The position numbers were made by a program, and so were the translations under genes. Shown here piece after piece: positions 16,118 through 25,683 of a stretch of DNA of 61,247 nt. Position 1 is the stretch's first letter. The number at the start of each line of letters is the position of its first letter. The notes under the pieces are model-generated. The model had not been told where the DNA came from. It was given only the letters and a program-made list of their open reading frames with translations, and made no database searches. The stretch comes from Pseudomonadota bacterium (GTDB taxonomy: Bacteria; Pseudomonadota; Alphaproteobacteria; Rhizobiales; Hyphomicrobiaceae). The stretch spans positions 1 to 61,247 of the forward strand of contig JAFAFW010000041.1 of assembly GCA_023423275.1 (NCBI GenBank), given 5' to 3'.

Positions 16118-16512
16118 AGAGGGAGAACGAGCGCATGTCGTCCGGTGCGCTCGTTCTCAAACACTGATCGCTCCGCTGACCGGTTTTGCCGCGATCAGCA
16201 CTCGCCCATCCGGACCGAACGGATGATGCTCTGGCGAAGGAGCAATCTTGGAAAAAAGCGTCTCCTCGTCACCATAACGCGCAACGGTCTGCACTGAGAC
16301 TGGGAAAGTCCCGGGACTCCGTGCTGTTGGATTGCATTGTGCGAGGGGCAGGACCATCGCAGGCTGCCCTGTAAGGTTTGAACCAGACTGTAAACGGCGA
16401 GAAATGGAAGACGCGGCGCCAGTATTCGCGAATGACCTCCATCATCATATCGATCCACCCGAGTTGGAGAGGCAGGGTCGCGAGTGCGGGGGAGGGCAGA
16501 AGCAGATCATAA
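16118..16512. other. Decayed sequence downstream of the first TonB receptor
   Basis: On the - strand one frame begins MMEVIREYWRRVFHFSPFTV near 16440 and a second frame continues with ARYGDEETLFSKIAPSPEHH near 16270. They look like pieces of one small protein split by a frameshift. I do not recognise the family. It follows the receptor gene on the same strand, so it may once have been part of that cassette. Confidence 0.35.
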
Positions 16513-19059
16513 TCAGAACTGCAGAGTCAGGCTGAACCGCGCGGTTCGTCCCGGGGACGGAATGACACCGGTTGCAAGCGGTTCGACATAGTAGCGGTCA
16601 GCAATATTTTCCACGCTGAAGTCGAGCTTGGCGCGCTCTTCGAACTGATAACTCCCGAACAGGTTTACGATGGTATTGGCCGTATAGTAGACGGGCGCTA
16701 CGGTCGAGTCCGGAGCCTGCTGGTAACCGCCGAGCTTCTCGCCGAAGAAATAAGCGCTGGCACCGAGCGTCAGGCGTCGGTCAAGCAGCCGTACACCGGC
16801 GGTGATATTCCCCGAATATTCCGGCGGCATGTTCTGGATCCCATAATCCTGGCCGACGCCATTCGCATTGCAAACGTTGCCGGTCCACCATTCGTTCTGA
16901 CAGAATTCAGCCTTGTCATATTTTGTAAACCCGGCCTCCAGGAAGGCAAACCCGACGTCATAGGCGCCAGAAACCTCGTAGCCGTCGAACTCGGCGCGAT
17001 CGATATTGATCCACGTATATCCGGGAGACCCGGGTGGTTGCCCGCGCACGATGTAGTCCTGATAATTGTTGTGAAACCGGACGGCCTTGAAACGGACCTG
17101 GTCGCCAGCCATCAGAACGTCGCCGCGCAGCACATTCACGCCAAACTCCACGTTTTTGGAAATCTCCGGATCGAGATCAGGATTAGGCAGAAGATAATTG
17201 TTCGGCGCCCCTGCTGTCGTCTCGCGCAGGCTCGGTGGACGCCAGCCTTCGACATAGGAGGCGAACAGCTGTAATCCATCCAATGGGGTCAGAGTGATCG
17301 ATGCTGATGGGCTGGCCCGCTCGCCTTGCTTATGTGAATAGTCCGGATTGTCGGGAATGGCCTCGTATCGGTCGAAGCGCAGGCCGGCATCAAGCGTGAG
17401 CCATTTTGTCGGCTGCCATGTTGTGCGCGTGAAAGCGCCCAGCATCTGGCGTTCGCCCTTGGGCTCACTGACGGGGTTGCTCAGGTCGACATTCTGCCCC
17501 CCAGGGTCGGCTGCTCCATGCTCAAGGATGGCCTCCGCTCCTGTGAGCACCACAAACTGGCCGAAGGCGGTATCGAATCTAGCGCGATTGGAAATATCCC
17601 CGCCATAGGTGCGGATGCTCTTTTCGGCAGGCTCGTTGATCGTCTTCACGTCCGTCGCCCACAATCCCGCTTTAAACGCAATCAGGTCATTGCCGCTTGG
17701 ATCGTAAGCGTATCTGGCGCGCAGCGTATGTGTAGTAGTCTCCGCGATGTACGGCTGCGCGGCGGGAAAGCGGATACCTGTTCCGACAGAGAATGCCAGC
17801 GCCGTTTCGTTCAGTTCGCCATAGTTATTATTGTAGTAGATATAGCCGGTCTCCAGCTTGTGGCCGTCGCCCCATTTCACGTTGCCCTTGCTAATGAACG
17901 AGATCACGCTTTGCGAGGTTCCGAACACCTCGTCGCCGTGCTTGAAGGGCGATACTTCCCTTTGCCGCGGGTTTCCTTGAAAATCCTTATCGTAGTAGAT
18001 CTCGGTACCTTTCGTGCCGGCAAAGTAGTTGCCGGTGGTCCTACGGGCGAATCCGAACAAAAGATCGTAGTTTTCCTGCTTCGCAGCACTGACGACGCTG
18101 CCCGACCAAGCATCTCCGAATGCGTGTTCATCATCTTTATCGCGCATGACCTGCGTGCCGGCCGGGGGCGGGTCAATGGTATTGGAGCCAAGCCCGACCT
18201 TCAAACGTGTGCCGGTTGTCTGCCCAGGACCGACGATGTCTTCGGCTTCGAGCGTGCGCATATTGACAACGCCGCCCATGGCGCCAATGCCACCAGCTTC
18301 GCTTGAAGGTCCTTTGGTAATTTCAATGCCGCCGAGAAAATCCGGATCGACATAGACCTCGTTGCGGCTGCCTTGATACCCGCGGTAGGAATTGTTCGAC
18401 TGCCGCGTGCCATCGACCATGACGGCGACGCGGTCCTTGCCTTGCAGGCCGCGGATGTTGAGATTCATCGACGGACCAACGCGGTTGCCTGCGGCGATCA
18501 CACCTGGCGTCGACCTGAACATGTCACCAGGATTGATGGGCGGAACACGCTCGATCTGCTCGCCTGAAATGTAAGCGGATGATCCGGGGCTTTGATAGGG
18601 AAGATCGGCAGCAGCCGATACACCTCCACCCCCCGAAACATCGATCGTATCCAGCGGGATCGCGCCGTCGACAGTCGCACTGCCAGCGCTGTTGGGATCA
18701 ATGATGGTCACCGTGTTGGCGCTGGTGTAGCGGAATGTAACTCCTGTCCCGCTCAACAGTGCAGAAAGCGCCTGATTGGGCGTAGTTGCCCCGGTCACCC
18801 CGTTTGTCGTACGGCCAGCGGCGAGGCTGGCATCATAGAGAATCTGGAGCCCGGTCTGAGCCGCAAGCCGATTGAGAGCTGGCGTCAGCGGCCCGGCCGG
18901 AATGTTGATGACGCCCGATTGCGGCTGGGATGATTGCGCCTGCACAACCGTTGCACCGAAATGTGCCGTGGAAAGAAGCGTACCCGCCATCAATGCGGCG
19001 GATAAAGCGCGATAGAGCCCACCTCGCGCGAACGCCGTCGTGTCGTCTGTCATACTCAA
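16513..19059 (-). CDS. TonB-dependent outer-membrane receptor with signalling domain (FecA-like)
   Basis: This 848-residue receptor has a signal peptide ending VVQA, an STN domain (about residues 48-120, INIPAGPLTPALNRLAAQTG onward), a plug with RVPPINPGDMFRSTPGV and LNIRGLQGKDRVAVMVDGTR, and a long beta-barrel ending in Phe (FSLTLQF). The STN domain is what allows a receptor to signal to a FecR protein, and fecR- and fecI-like genes lie directly upstream. The barrel resembles haem/haemoprotein-type receptors in general style. The ligand, iron-siderophore or haem, cannot be read with certainty. Confidence 0.93.
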   Translation of the reverse strand: MSMTDDTTAFARGGLYRALSAALMAGTLLSTAHFGATVVQAQSSQPQSGVINIPAGPLTPALNRLAAQTGLQILYDASLAAGRTTNGVTGATTPNQALSALLSGTGVTFRYTSANTVTIIDPNSAGSATVDGAIPLDTIDVSGGGGVSAAADLPYQSPGSSAYISGEQIERVPPINPGDMFRSTPGVIAAGNRVGPSMNLNIRGLQGKDRVAVMVDGTRQSNNSYRGYQGSRNEVYVDPDFLGGIEITKGPSSEAGGIGAMGGVVNMRTLEAEDIVGPGQTTGTRLKVGLGSNTIDPPPAGTQVMRDKDDEHAFGDAWSGSVVSAAKQENYDLLFGFARRTTGNYFAGTKGTEIYYDKDFQGNPRQREVSPFKHGDEVFGTSQSVISFISKGNVKWGDGHKLETGYIYYNNNYGELNETALAFSVGTGIRFPAAQPYIAETTTHTLRARYAYDPSGNDLIAFKAGLWATDVKTINEPAEKSIRTYGGDISNRARFDTAFGQFVVLTGAEAILEHGAADPGGQNVDLSNPVSEPKGERQMLGAFTRTTWQPTKWLTLDAGLRFDRYEAIPDNPDYSHKQGERASPSASITLTPLDGLQLFASYVEGWRPPSLRETTAGAPNNYLLPNPDLDPEISKNVEFGVNVLRGDVLMAGDQVRFKAVRFHNNYQDYIVRGQPPGSPGYTWINIDRAEFDGYEVSGAYDVGFAFLEAGFTKYDKAEFCQNEWWTGNVCNANGVGQDYGIQNMPPEYSGNITAGVRLLDRRLTLGASAYFFGEKLGGYQQAPDSTVAPVYYTANTIVNLFGSYQFEERAKLDFSVENIADRYYVEPLATGVIPSPGRTARFSLTLQF

Positions 19060-19202
19060 CCCCCTACCCTACGCCCTACATTGCAGCCCCCAGAAACTCA
19101 CCTGCATCGGGGGCGCTCAGTCGGTAGACGAATGAAGAAGGCGGGCTGGGACTATCTCGACAAAAATAATCAGGAATGTAGGCGTCAGATTGTGACCTGT
19201 CA

Positions 19203-20153
19203 TCAATCGCTGATGAAGACGACCGGGCCGAACTGCTGCACGCTGACACCAAGTGAGCTCTGAATCAGAGCGAACGCCGCCTGCGGATCGGAGATTGTGA
19301 ACGTGCCGCTGACACGGCGGTTCGCAGCGCCCGGCAATATCATGATACGTCCCCGGAAGTGATGGGCGATTTCACCGACGACGGTTTCCAGAGGCACGTT
19401 GTCAACGACGAGCTGGCCGCGACGCCACGCCAAGTCGGCAGCGAGATCGCGCGTTCCGACCGCACCAATCCGGCCGTCAACGGAGTATTCCACGCCTTGT
19501 CCTTCACCGACCTCGACGCCCGCCGGCCTGTTCCGGGGGGCAATCCTGACACGATGCTGCGTCACAACGACGTCCGTTGTCGTATCCGACAAGCGCACAT
19601 TGAAGGCTGTTCCGAGTGCGGTCGTCTCACCTCCCATCGCTTCGACCACGAACGGGCGTTGCGGATCCTTGGCTATCTGGAAGTAGGCTTCGCCGCGCAG
19701 GAGCTTCACGACGCGCCGCGTTCCATCGAGATCGAACGCGACGGCTGATGTCGCATTCAATTGAACCGTCGATCCGTCTGCAAGTTGAATGACCGGTGTC
19801 TCGCCGATACCCGCGATCCGGTCCGCCCGCAATCGCATCGGGCCGTCCAGAGCGAAGAAAATGCCCGTAGCGGCAGCGATGGCCGCCACCGCCCCGACGA
19901 TCTTCGGAGCGATCGGCCGCTCCGGCTGCGGATCGCTTGCTGCCAGCTCACTGTCGCTGAGGATCGCGGAGCGCGCATCGGTCAGCAGCAGATTAGCTTC
20001 ATCATAGGCGGCTTTGTTGGCTGGATCGCGCGCGCACCACGCCTCAAATTCGGCTGCCGCCTCGGGCAGTTGCTCCGCTTCTCGATTGCGTAACGCCCAG
20101 TCGACGGCTTCCTCCCGGCGGCGACGCGCTTTCGCAGTCTCAGCTTTCGACAT
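19203..20153 (-). CDS. FecR-type anti-sigma/sigma regulator (first cassette)
   Basis: This 316-residue inner-membrane protein has the FecR layout. An N-terminal cytoplasmic sigma-binding part (AVDWALRNREAEQLPEAAAE) comes first, and one membrane segment lies near residue 90-110 (VGAVAAIAAATGIFFAL). A periplasmic FecR domain follows, with RVVKLLRGEAYFQIAKDPQR and FNVRLSD. A C-terminal STN-like part includes LAWRRGQLVVDNVPLETVV. It relays occupancy of the receptor encoded 143 bases downstream to the sigma factor encoded 73 bases upstream. Confidence 0.93.
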   Translation of the reverse strand: MSKAETAKARRRREEAVDWALRNREAEQLPEAAAEFEAWCARDPANKAAYDEANLLLTDARSAILSDSELAASDPQPERPIAPKIVGAVAAIAAATGIFFALDGPMRLRADRIAGIGETPVIQLADGSTVQLNATSAVAFDLDGTRRVVKLLRGEAYFQIAKDPQRPFVVEAMGGETTALGTAFNVRLSDTTTDVVVTQHRVRIAPRNRPAGVEVGEGQGVEYSVDGRIGAVGTRDLAADLAWRRGQLVVDNVPLETVVGEIAHHFRGRIMILPGAANRRVSGTFTISDPQAAFALIQSSLGVSVQQFGPVVFISD

Positions 20154-20226
20154 CCAGGCTACCTGCGTCGACGATGGTGGCGGACCTCTCTCTAAGAGAC
20201 GAACGAGAGAGACAATTTAGGACGGT

Positions 20227-20757
20227 TCAATCCAACTCGGCCAGACGGTCGAGGCAATGGAGGAGAGCGCGGCGGAGATGCCGATCGACCATGTTGCGGG
20301 AGATCCGCAGCCGCTTGGCGATCGTATCCGGATCCATTTGATGTAGTCGATGTAGGATGAAGACTGCACGCCGCCGGCTGGGCAATTCCAGGATCGCCTC
20401 GCGCAGAACCGCGAGCCGCACACGTACTTCCAGACCGTGGTCCGGAGCTGGCGTATCCGCGGCAACCGCCATCGCCTCTGCTTCGGTTCCGGAGAACAAC
20501 CGTCTTTCCCGTCCCTCTCTTCGCAGTTTGTCGATGCCGAGATTGACGGCCGCGCGAGCCAGAAATGCATAGACGGACCGCGTTGCCTTCAGGCTATCCG
20601 GTTTCTCCGCCAGCCGAACATAGAGCTCATGGACAACGTCAACGGCGCTGTCATTTGAGTGGCCGGTTCTGCGAACAGCAGCCTTGATCTCTTCGTAGTG
20701 TTGTTCGATTGCCCGATTGAGCAACGACTCAGAGTCCAATGGGATCGAGCGTGACAC
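20227..20757 (-). CDS. ECF sigma factor, FecI-like (first cassette)
   Basis: This 176-residue sigma factor has region 2 around DVVHELYVRLAEKP and YAFLARAAVNLGIDKLRREG, and region 4 around LELPSRRRAVFILHRLHQ and IAKRLRISRNMVDRHLRRAL. It lacks the extra domains of primary sigma factors. In FecI systems it directs transcription of the adjacent receptor gene when FecR is triggered. It is the first gene of a sigma-FecR-receptor set, all on the - strand. Confidence 0.93.
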   Translation of the reverse strand: MSRSIPLDSESLLNRAIEQHYEEIKAAVRRTGHSNDSAVDVVHELYVRLAEKPDSLKATRSVYAFLARAAVNLGIDKLRREGRERRLFSGTEAEAMAVAADTPAPDHGLEVRVRLAVLREAILELPSRRRAVFILHRLHQMDPDTIAKRLRISRNMVDRHLRRALLHCLDRLAELD

Positions 20758-21110
20758 AAAACTCTACTCTAATCTCTGCGCGCCAGCTCTTGTCTGCCTG
20801 CGCGGGACGGACGCCACCAAGTAACCAGCTGTTAGCGCAGTCAAAAAAATCGTTCAACGACAATAGATTAGAGCGTGTCTAGGTCGCGCCTTCTAGGCTC
20901 TGGCAGAAACTATACCAAGAAAGTACAGTTTAATCTTTGGAATCCTTGCTTTTTCGGGGTGAGGAAGAAACGGGTGCGCCCGGCATCGTTGCCGGAGATT
21001 TATCCTGATTTTCGCGCATTGTTTGTCAGGCGCCGTTGCGATCCAGCAACATGAGCCTGCTCGCAAATTCTCTCCAGCCATGGCGCACGAAGAATCGCTG
21101 ACGGATGCAC
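20758..21110. other. Intergenic stretch between the two Fec-type cassettes
   Basis: I see no convincing gene here. It contains the promoter region of the first sigma factor gene and A/T-rich patches around 20840-20940. A short - strand open frame at 20893-21081 has no recognisable motif. Confidence 0.4.
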
Positions 21111-21395
21111 TCAGTCAATCGACGAGTTCACGTGCTGCTCGACGCGTCCCACCACTTCCTCGCTCAAGGAACCGGCAGTGAGCGCTTGTTGGAGCAGGCC
21201 TGCAAGAATCTGCACTCCATATGCACTGAGATGATGTTCATCCACGTAAAGCGGATGCCCATCCTGAGACGTGCGGCATCGTTCCCTGTGCTCCAGATGT
21301 TGATAAAGGATGCGCACACGCGGCAGCGCGTCCAATTCCTTCAGGACCGTAACACCGCATCCTGTTCCGCCTTGAAGGTTGCGAGTGATTGCCTC
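21111..21395 (-). pseudogene. C-terminal scrap of an SGNH-type acyltransferase
   Basis: The frame contains CRTSQDGHPLYVDEHHLSAYG followed by VQILAGLL. The DG-x-PLYVD-x-HHLS-x-YG pattern is typical of the end of the SGNH hydrolase domain in OafA/YrhL-type membrane O-acyltransferases and holds its catalytic Asp and His. About 90 codons remain. No start, membrane domain or GDS motif is present, because upstream sequence is the end of the TonB receptor gene. The fragment begins directly after that receptor stop, which suggests a deletion joined them. Confidence 0.6.
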
Positions 21396-21397
21396 TC

Positions 21398-24001
21398 TCA
21401 ATACTTCATGGTCAGGCTGGCGCGCAATGTACGGCCCGGCGATGGTGTGCGGGCGAGAGCGAGAGGCTCCAGGTAGTAGCGGTCTAAGACATTCTCGACA
21501 CTCGCGGCCCACTCCATGTTCTCGTTCATCTTATAACTGCCGAAAGCGTCGAAGATAGTATCGGGTCGCCAAATGGCGTAGTTGCTGTGCGTCGCGCCAT
21601 TCGGCCCTTCGATCCCTGTCGCCCGCTGCCCGAAGAAGAACGCGCGGCCGCCGAGGGTCAGCTTTTGGTCGAACAGACGAACACCCGCCGTAACCGATCC
21701 GGAATAGTCGGGGGGCACACCCGCGTAAACTCCGATTCCGCCGAGGAAGCTATTGCAGACGACGGCCGGATTGATCGCAGAGCAGTATTCGATCTTGTCG
21801 TAGAGCGTAACATTACCCTGGGCGAACACCACGCCCGCGTCGTAGGAGCCAGATATCTCCCATCCCTTGATCGTGACGTTCATGCTGTTCTGAAACTGCG
21901 GCTTGGAGGCCGCGTTCAACTCGTAGGAGATGTAATCGGTGTAGTAGGTATCGAAGTAGGCGAGCTTGAACAGGGCCCTGTCGCCGTTCGTGACGATATC
22001 GCGCTTGAGCAAGTTGGCGCCGTATTCCCATCCTCTCGACTGCTCGGCATCGAGTTCCGGATTTGGCACGATACCGCTCTGCGTGGTGCCGATCGATTCA
22101 CGAATGCTCGGTGGCCGATACCCCTCGGTGTATTGAGCGAAGAGCTGGAAACCCTCGATGGGTTCGACCGTGACTCCAGCCGTGGGGCTGAAGCCCGATC
22201 CCGTATTGCCTGACGGCTCGTAGTCGCAGTTGTTGGGATTGACGGGGCACACGCGTGACACGCCTGATGTTTCGAATTGGTCGTAACGAATGCCGGCGTT
22301 GAAAGTCACGAGATCGATCGGCGTCCACTTGCCGTTGAGAAAGGCTCCGCTCACCTCTCGCTTGCCGCCGAAGCCATAAAGCTCATCACCAGGATACTGA
22401 GTAATCTCGGACTGCGAGTGCTCGGCGCCGTAAGTAAAAAGGAAATGCCCGGCTGCGCTATCGACGCGCGACTTGTTCCACACCTCGAAGCCGTAGGCCG
22501 AGATATCGGAGTGCGGCCACGGGATGCGATTGACGCCTCGTGTCGTCTCGGTACCTTCCGTCCGCCAGGCATTGGCCGAGAAATCGATGAGCGGATTGGT
22601 GGCCGATTTCCAGCGGTAGCGAGCGTAGACACGATCGCTTTCGGCGCTGCTCAGCGGTTCCTGGATAAATGCTGATGTGGTGTAGCGGGTATCGTACGGG
22701 TAGATATAGCCATAAGTGCTCTCATATCCGATGTGACCCACCTCAATCGACTGGCCGTCGCCGAACTTGAACTTCGCCTTGAGCAGCGTCGAGGTCGTAT
22801 CTTCCGAGGAATTGAGCACTTCGGCACCGGGTCGGATGCGGGAGTAGCCCTCCACCGTCGGGGGGATATTGTATGGCGGCTGATGGTATTGACGATCGAT
22901 GTAGCGGAGGAACGTCGCGGGACCATTCTCACCGGCGAAATAATTGCCGAGCCGCCGCTTCGCCGCAGCTGCGACGAACTCGTAATTGTCGTCGCGGTAG
23001 GCAAACGCTGCGCTGGCCGATCCCGAAGCATTGCTGAAATCGAACAGACCAGGCCGATCAAGACTGCTATCGGCGGCTCGCGTTCCGACCGGAGCTGGAT
23101 CGGCGGTGTTTCCGATCACCCCGCCCTTCAGACGCATGCCGTAGGTCTTGCCATCGAGCAGGATGTCATCGGGAGTGAGGGTCTGCATGTTGACGACGCC
23201 ACCCGTGGTGCCTGATCCATACGGACCCGTCCCCGGTCCCTTTTCGATCGTGATACCGCTGATCAGATCCTGGTCGACATAGGATCGGTTGTCAGGACCG
23301 TTGTAGCCCCGGTGCAGCGTTGAATCCTGCTGCGTGCCCTCGACCATGACTTTGACGCGGTTCATGCCCTGGATACCGCGAATGTTGAGGTCCAACTGAG
23401 GGCCATTATGACTGGAATTTCCAAGCACGCCTGGCGTGTTCTTGAACATGTCGGAGGCGGTCATTGCCGGCACGCGATCAAGCGTCTCGCTCGAGATGTA
23501 AGCGTTGGAGCCCGGCGTTTGGTACGGCAGTTCGGCTGCGGCCCCGGCACCGCCGCCCGACACGTCGATCGTGTCGAGAGATATGGCGCCTGGCTCGGCT
23601 GCAGCGGCCGTGTTGCCACCACCAGCCCCTTCAATGACGATGGTTTTGGAGCCGCTCACCTTGAAGGAAAGCCCTGTCCCGGCGAGGATCTGGGATAGCG
23701 CTGCGTTCGTCGGGAGTGTGCCGTTGATCCCGGACGTCGTTAGTCCAGCCGCCAGAGACGGCACATAGCTCACCTGCACGCCAGCTTGCTTTCCGAACGC
23801 AACGAGAGCCGGGGCCAATGAACCCCCTGGAACCGAGAAATTGCGCGTGCTGCCCGATGTCGATTGAGCTGTCTGAGCCAGCGCTGCGTCGCCAGCTACA
23901 AATGATGATGACAGCATCATCGCTGCAGCGAGCGCACATCCCCAAGCTGAGCGCCCCTCGCTGCCCGGTCCCGAATTACGCATAGTACACTCCAACTCCA
24001 T
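21398..24001 (-). CDS. TonB-dependent outer-membrane receptor with signalling domain (second cassette)
   Basis: This 867-residue receptor has a signal peptide ending in DAALAQ, an STN domain (NFSVPGGSLAPALVAFGKQA near residue 53), a plug with RVPAMTASDMFKNTPGVLG and LNIRGIQGMNRVKVMVEGTQ, and a beta-barrel. It shares its plan with the receptor at 16513-19059, including the same motif SLDTIDVSGGG between STN and plug, so the two are probably paralogues. The C-terminal end LRASLTMKY lacks the usual terminal Phe but has a terminal aromatic Tyr. It is fed by the fecR- and fecI-like genes just upstream. Confidence 0.93.
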   Translation of the reverse strand: MELECTMRNSGPGSEGRSAWGCALAAAMMLSSSFVAGDAALAQTAQSTSGSTRNFSVPGGSLAPALVAFGKQAGVQVSYVPSLAAGLTTSGINGTLPTNAALSQILAGTGLSFKVSGSKTIVIEGAGGGNTAAAAEPGAISLDTIDVSGGGAGAAAELPYQTPGSNAYISSETLDRVPAMTASDMFKNTPGVLGNSSHNGPQLDLNIRGIQGMNRVKVMVEGTQQDSTLHRGYNGPDNRSYVDQDLISGITIEKGPGTGPYGSGTTGGVVNMQTLTPDDILLDGKTYGMRLKGGVIGNTADPAPVGTRAADSSLDRPGLFDFSNASGSASAAFAYRDDNYEFVAAAAKRRLGNYFAGENGPATFLRYIDRQYHQPPYNIPPTVEGYSRIRPGAEVLNSSEDTTSTLLKAKFKFGDGQSIEVGHIGYESTYGYIYPYDTRYTTSAFIQEPLSSAESDRVYARYRWKSATNPLIDFSANAWRTEGTETTRGVNRIPWPHSDISAYGFEVWNKSRVDSAAGHFLFTYGAEHSQSEITQYPGDELYGFGGKREVSGAFLNGKWTPIDLVTFNAGIRYDQFETSGVSRVCPVNPNNCDYEPSGNTGSGFSPTAGVTVEPIEGFQLFAQYTEGYRPPSIRESIGTTQSGIVPNPELDAEQSRGWEYGANLLKRDIVTNGDRALFKLAYFDTYYTDYISYELNAASKPQFQNSMNVTIKGWEISGSYDAGVVFAQGNVTLYDKIEYCSAINPAVVCNSFLGGIGVYAGVPPDYSGSVTAGVRLFDQKLTLGGRAFFFGQRATGIEGPNGATHSNYAIWRPDTIFDAFGSYKMNENMEWAASVENVLDRYYLEPLALARTPSPGRTLRASLTMKY

Positions 24002-24110
24002 AGATACACGAGTGCCGCGCGTAATTATCCCCTGCAGCGCGGCTCCTGATGTGTCGACGGATCTGCGACGGAATTTTCTACAAAAATAGTCAAGAAATAT
24101 TCGGAGCGTC

Positions 24111-25055
24111 TCAAATAGTGCTCAGTACGATGAGCCAGGGCGTGATTTCGCGAACGCGGCCGCCATATGGTTCGACAACTGCTGCCAATGCGGCGCGCGG
24201 ATCCGTGAGATCGTACAGCCCGCTTACGCGCGACGTCGCCAGGTTGGTCTGTCCGATGACGACACGTGCCGACTGCCACCGGGATATTTCCGCGACGATC
24301 GAATCCACGCGGTCCTGCTCCGCCACAAGCAGGTGCTGGCGCCAGGCGGCAATATGATCGGCATCCCGGTGGCCTCTGCGACTATTCGGGCTGTCTGCTT
24401 CCGTGGCCAGCCATTCTCCGTTGGCAAGAGTGCTACGGGGCTGCCCTGCGACGTCGATCAGGATTTTACCTTTATCGGCACCGACCAGTGAACGGCCGCC
24501 GTTTTGTCTAATCTCGAACGACATGCCGGCACTTGCCGTCGCTACGATATCACCCGTTCTCGCCTGGAAAGGCCCGGACTGTTCACTCGCAACCTCAAGC
24601 AGGGCCATGCCCTCGATGAGATTGATCGATCTGGATCTTGATGACACGGCGAGCTCGAGAACGCTGTCAGGGCCGAGCACTATCCGGCTGCCGTCGGGGA
24701 GTCGGTGCTGTTCAATCTGGCCGATGCCAGAGATCATATCGGCGCCCCAGCGTCGCCAAATACGTGGCCCTTCGAGAACAGAAGCACCAGCTATGAAAAC
24801 ACCGGCACCAGCAAGAACTTTGCGCCTTGTGACTGCACGAGACCTCCGGCGCTTCTGGTCGGGCGTCTCGGCTCCAGTCGCTTCGCCCGTGAGCCGATAG
24901 AGACGCTTGGCACCGTTCCAAGCAGCGTGGTGAGCCTCGCTTTGAGCGCAGAATGAGAGAATTTCCTCGCGCAGATCCTTATCGTCGGGCGAGGCCTGCC
25001 ATCGTAGCAGCAGGGCCATGGCTTCGTTCCAGAGATCATCGTTTTCGTCGGACAT
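24111..25055 (-). CDS. FecR-type regulator (second cassette)
   Basis: This 314-residue protein has the FecR plan: a cytoplasmic N-terminal part with WNEAMALLLRWQASPDDKDL, a membrane segment near residue 80 (RRKVLAGAGVFIAGASVLEG) and a periplasmic part with GQIEQHRLPDGSRIVLGPDS and LIEGMALLEVASEQSGPFQA. A C-terminal part includes WRQHLLVAEQDRVDSIVAEI. A basic RR pair just before the hydrophobic stretch is reminiscent of Tat-type targeting seen in some FecR proteins. It lies between its sigma factor gene (119 bases upstream) and its receptor gene (109 bases downstream). Confidence 0.92.
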   Translation of the reverse strand: MSDENDDLWNEAMALLLRWQASPDDKDLREEILSFCAQSEAHHAAWNGAKRLYRLTGEATGAETPDQKRRRSRAVTRRKVLAGAGVFIAGASVLEGPRIWRRWGADMISGIGQIEQHRLPDGSRIVLGPDSVLELAVSSRSRSINLIEGMALLEVASEQSGPFQARTGDIVATASAGMSFEIRQNGGRSLVGADKGKILIDVAGQPRSTLANGEWLATEADSPNSRRGHRDADHIAAWRQHLLVAEQDRVDSIVAEISRWQSARVVIGQTNLATSRVSGLYDLTDPRAALAAVVEPYGGRVREITPWLIVLSTI

Positions 25056-25173
25056 GGCAGTCGTATGCGGTCGACGCGGTACCAGGTTTTCAGACGGACG
25101 GCAGTCGCCACCGGAACGCGGCCTACATACCTATGACGGAGAAGCCAGCTCGATTTCCACACGCGTCAGCGGA

Positions 25174-25683
25174 CTAGACCGCACCAGCTGCGCGCAACCG
25201 CTCGTGAACGATGCGATATCCGTCGAGCACAAGCCGTCCGGCGAGCGATGTCGAGATACCCAGAATCTTCCCGATCTGCACCAATGTATGGTCGCCGAGA
25301 CGATGCATTTCCAAGGCCTTGCGGGTACGCTCAGGAAGTTCAGACATTGCCTGCATGGTGATCAGCAGCGCTTGACGGTCAGCCGCAATGACCTGAGGTG
25401 ACGGTGAGGGATCGACCAGCGCGAAAAAATCCTCTTCCTTGAGATCGACAAAGCGCCGCTCTCGGCGCTTTTGATCTACCGCTAGGTTTCTGGCTATTCG
25501 GGAGAGATAGGCTTTATCGTCACGGATCTCCCGGCTCTGCGGTGCACCGATCACGTTGACGAACGTGTCCTGCACGAGATCCTCAGCCGTTGCGGGATTG
25601 GAGACGATGCGGTTGATCAGCCTGCTGAGACGTCCTTTCTCAGACACATAGAGATTGGCCCACTCTACAGTGCGCGCTCCCAT
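25174..25683 (-). CDS. ECF sigma factor, FecI-like (second cassette)
   Basis: This 169-residue sigma factor has region 2 with TAEDLVQDTFVNVIG and DDKAYLSRIARNLAVDQKRR, and region 4 with MSELPERTRKALEMHRLGDH followed by QIGKILGISTSLAGRLV. It should recognise the promoter of the receptor gene in its own cassette. It is only distantly similar to the first sigma factor in this window, so the two circuits may be insulated from one another. Confidence 0.92.
   Translation of the reverse strand: MGARTVEWANLYVSEKGRLSRLINRIVSNPATAEDLVQDTFVNVIGAPQSREIRDDKAYLSRIARNLAVDQKRRERRFVDLKEEDFFALVDPSPSPQVIAADRQALLITMQAMSELPERTRKALEMHRLGDHTLVQIGKILGISTSLAGRLVLDGYRIVHERLRAAGAV

Noticed and set aside
17518..18306. 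Open frame of 262 codons on + opposite the first TonB receptor
   Set aside because: Shadow frame with no ribosome site or motif. The receptor on - is certain.
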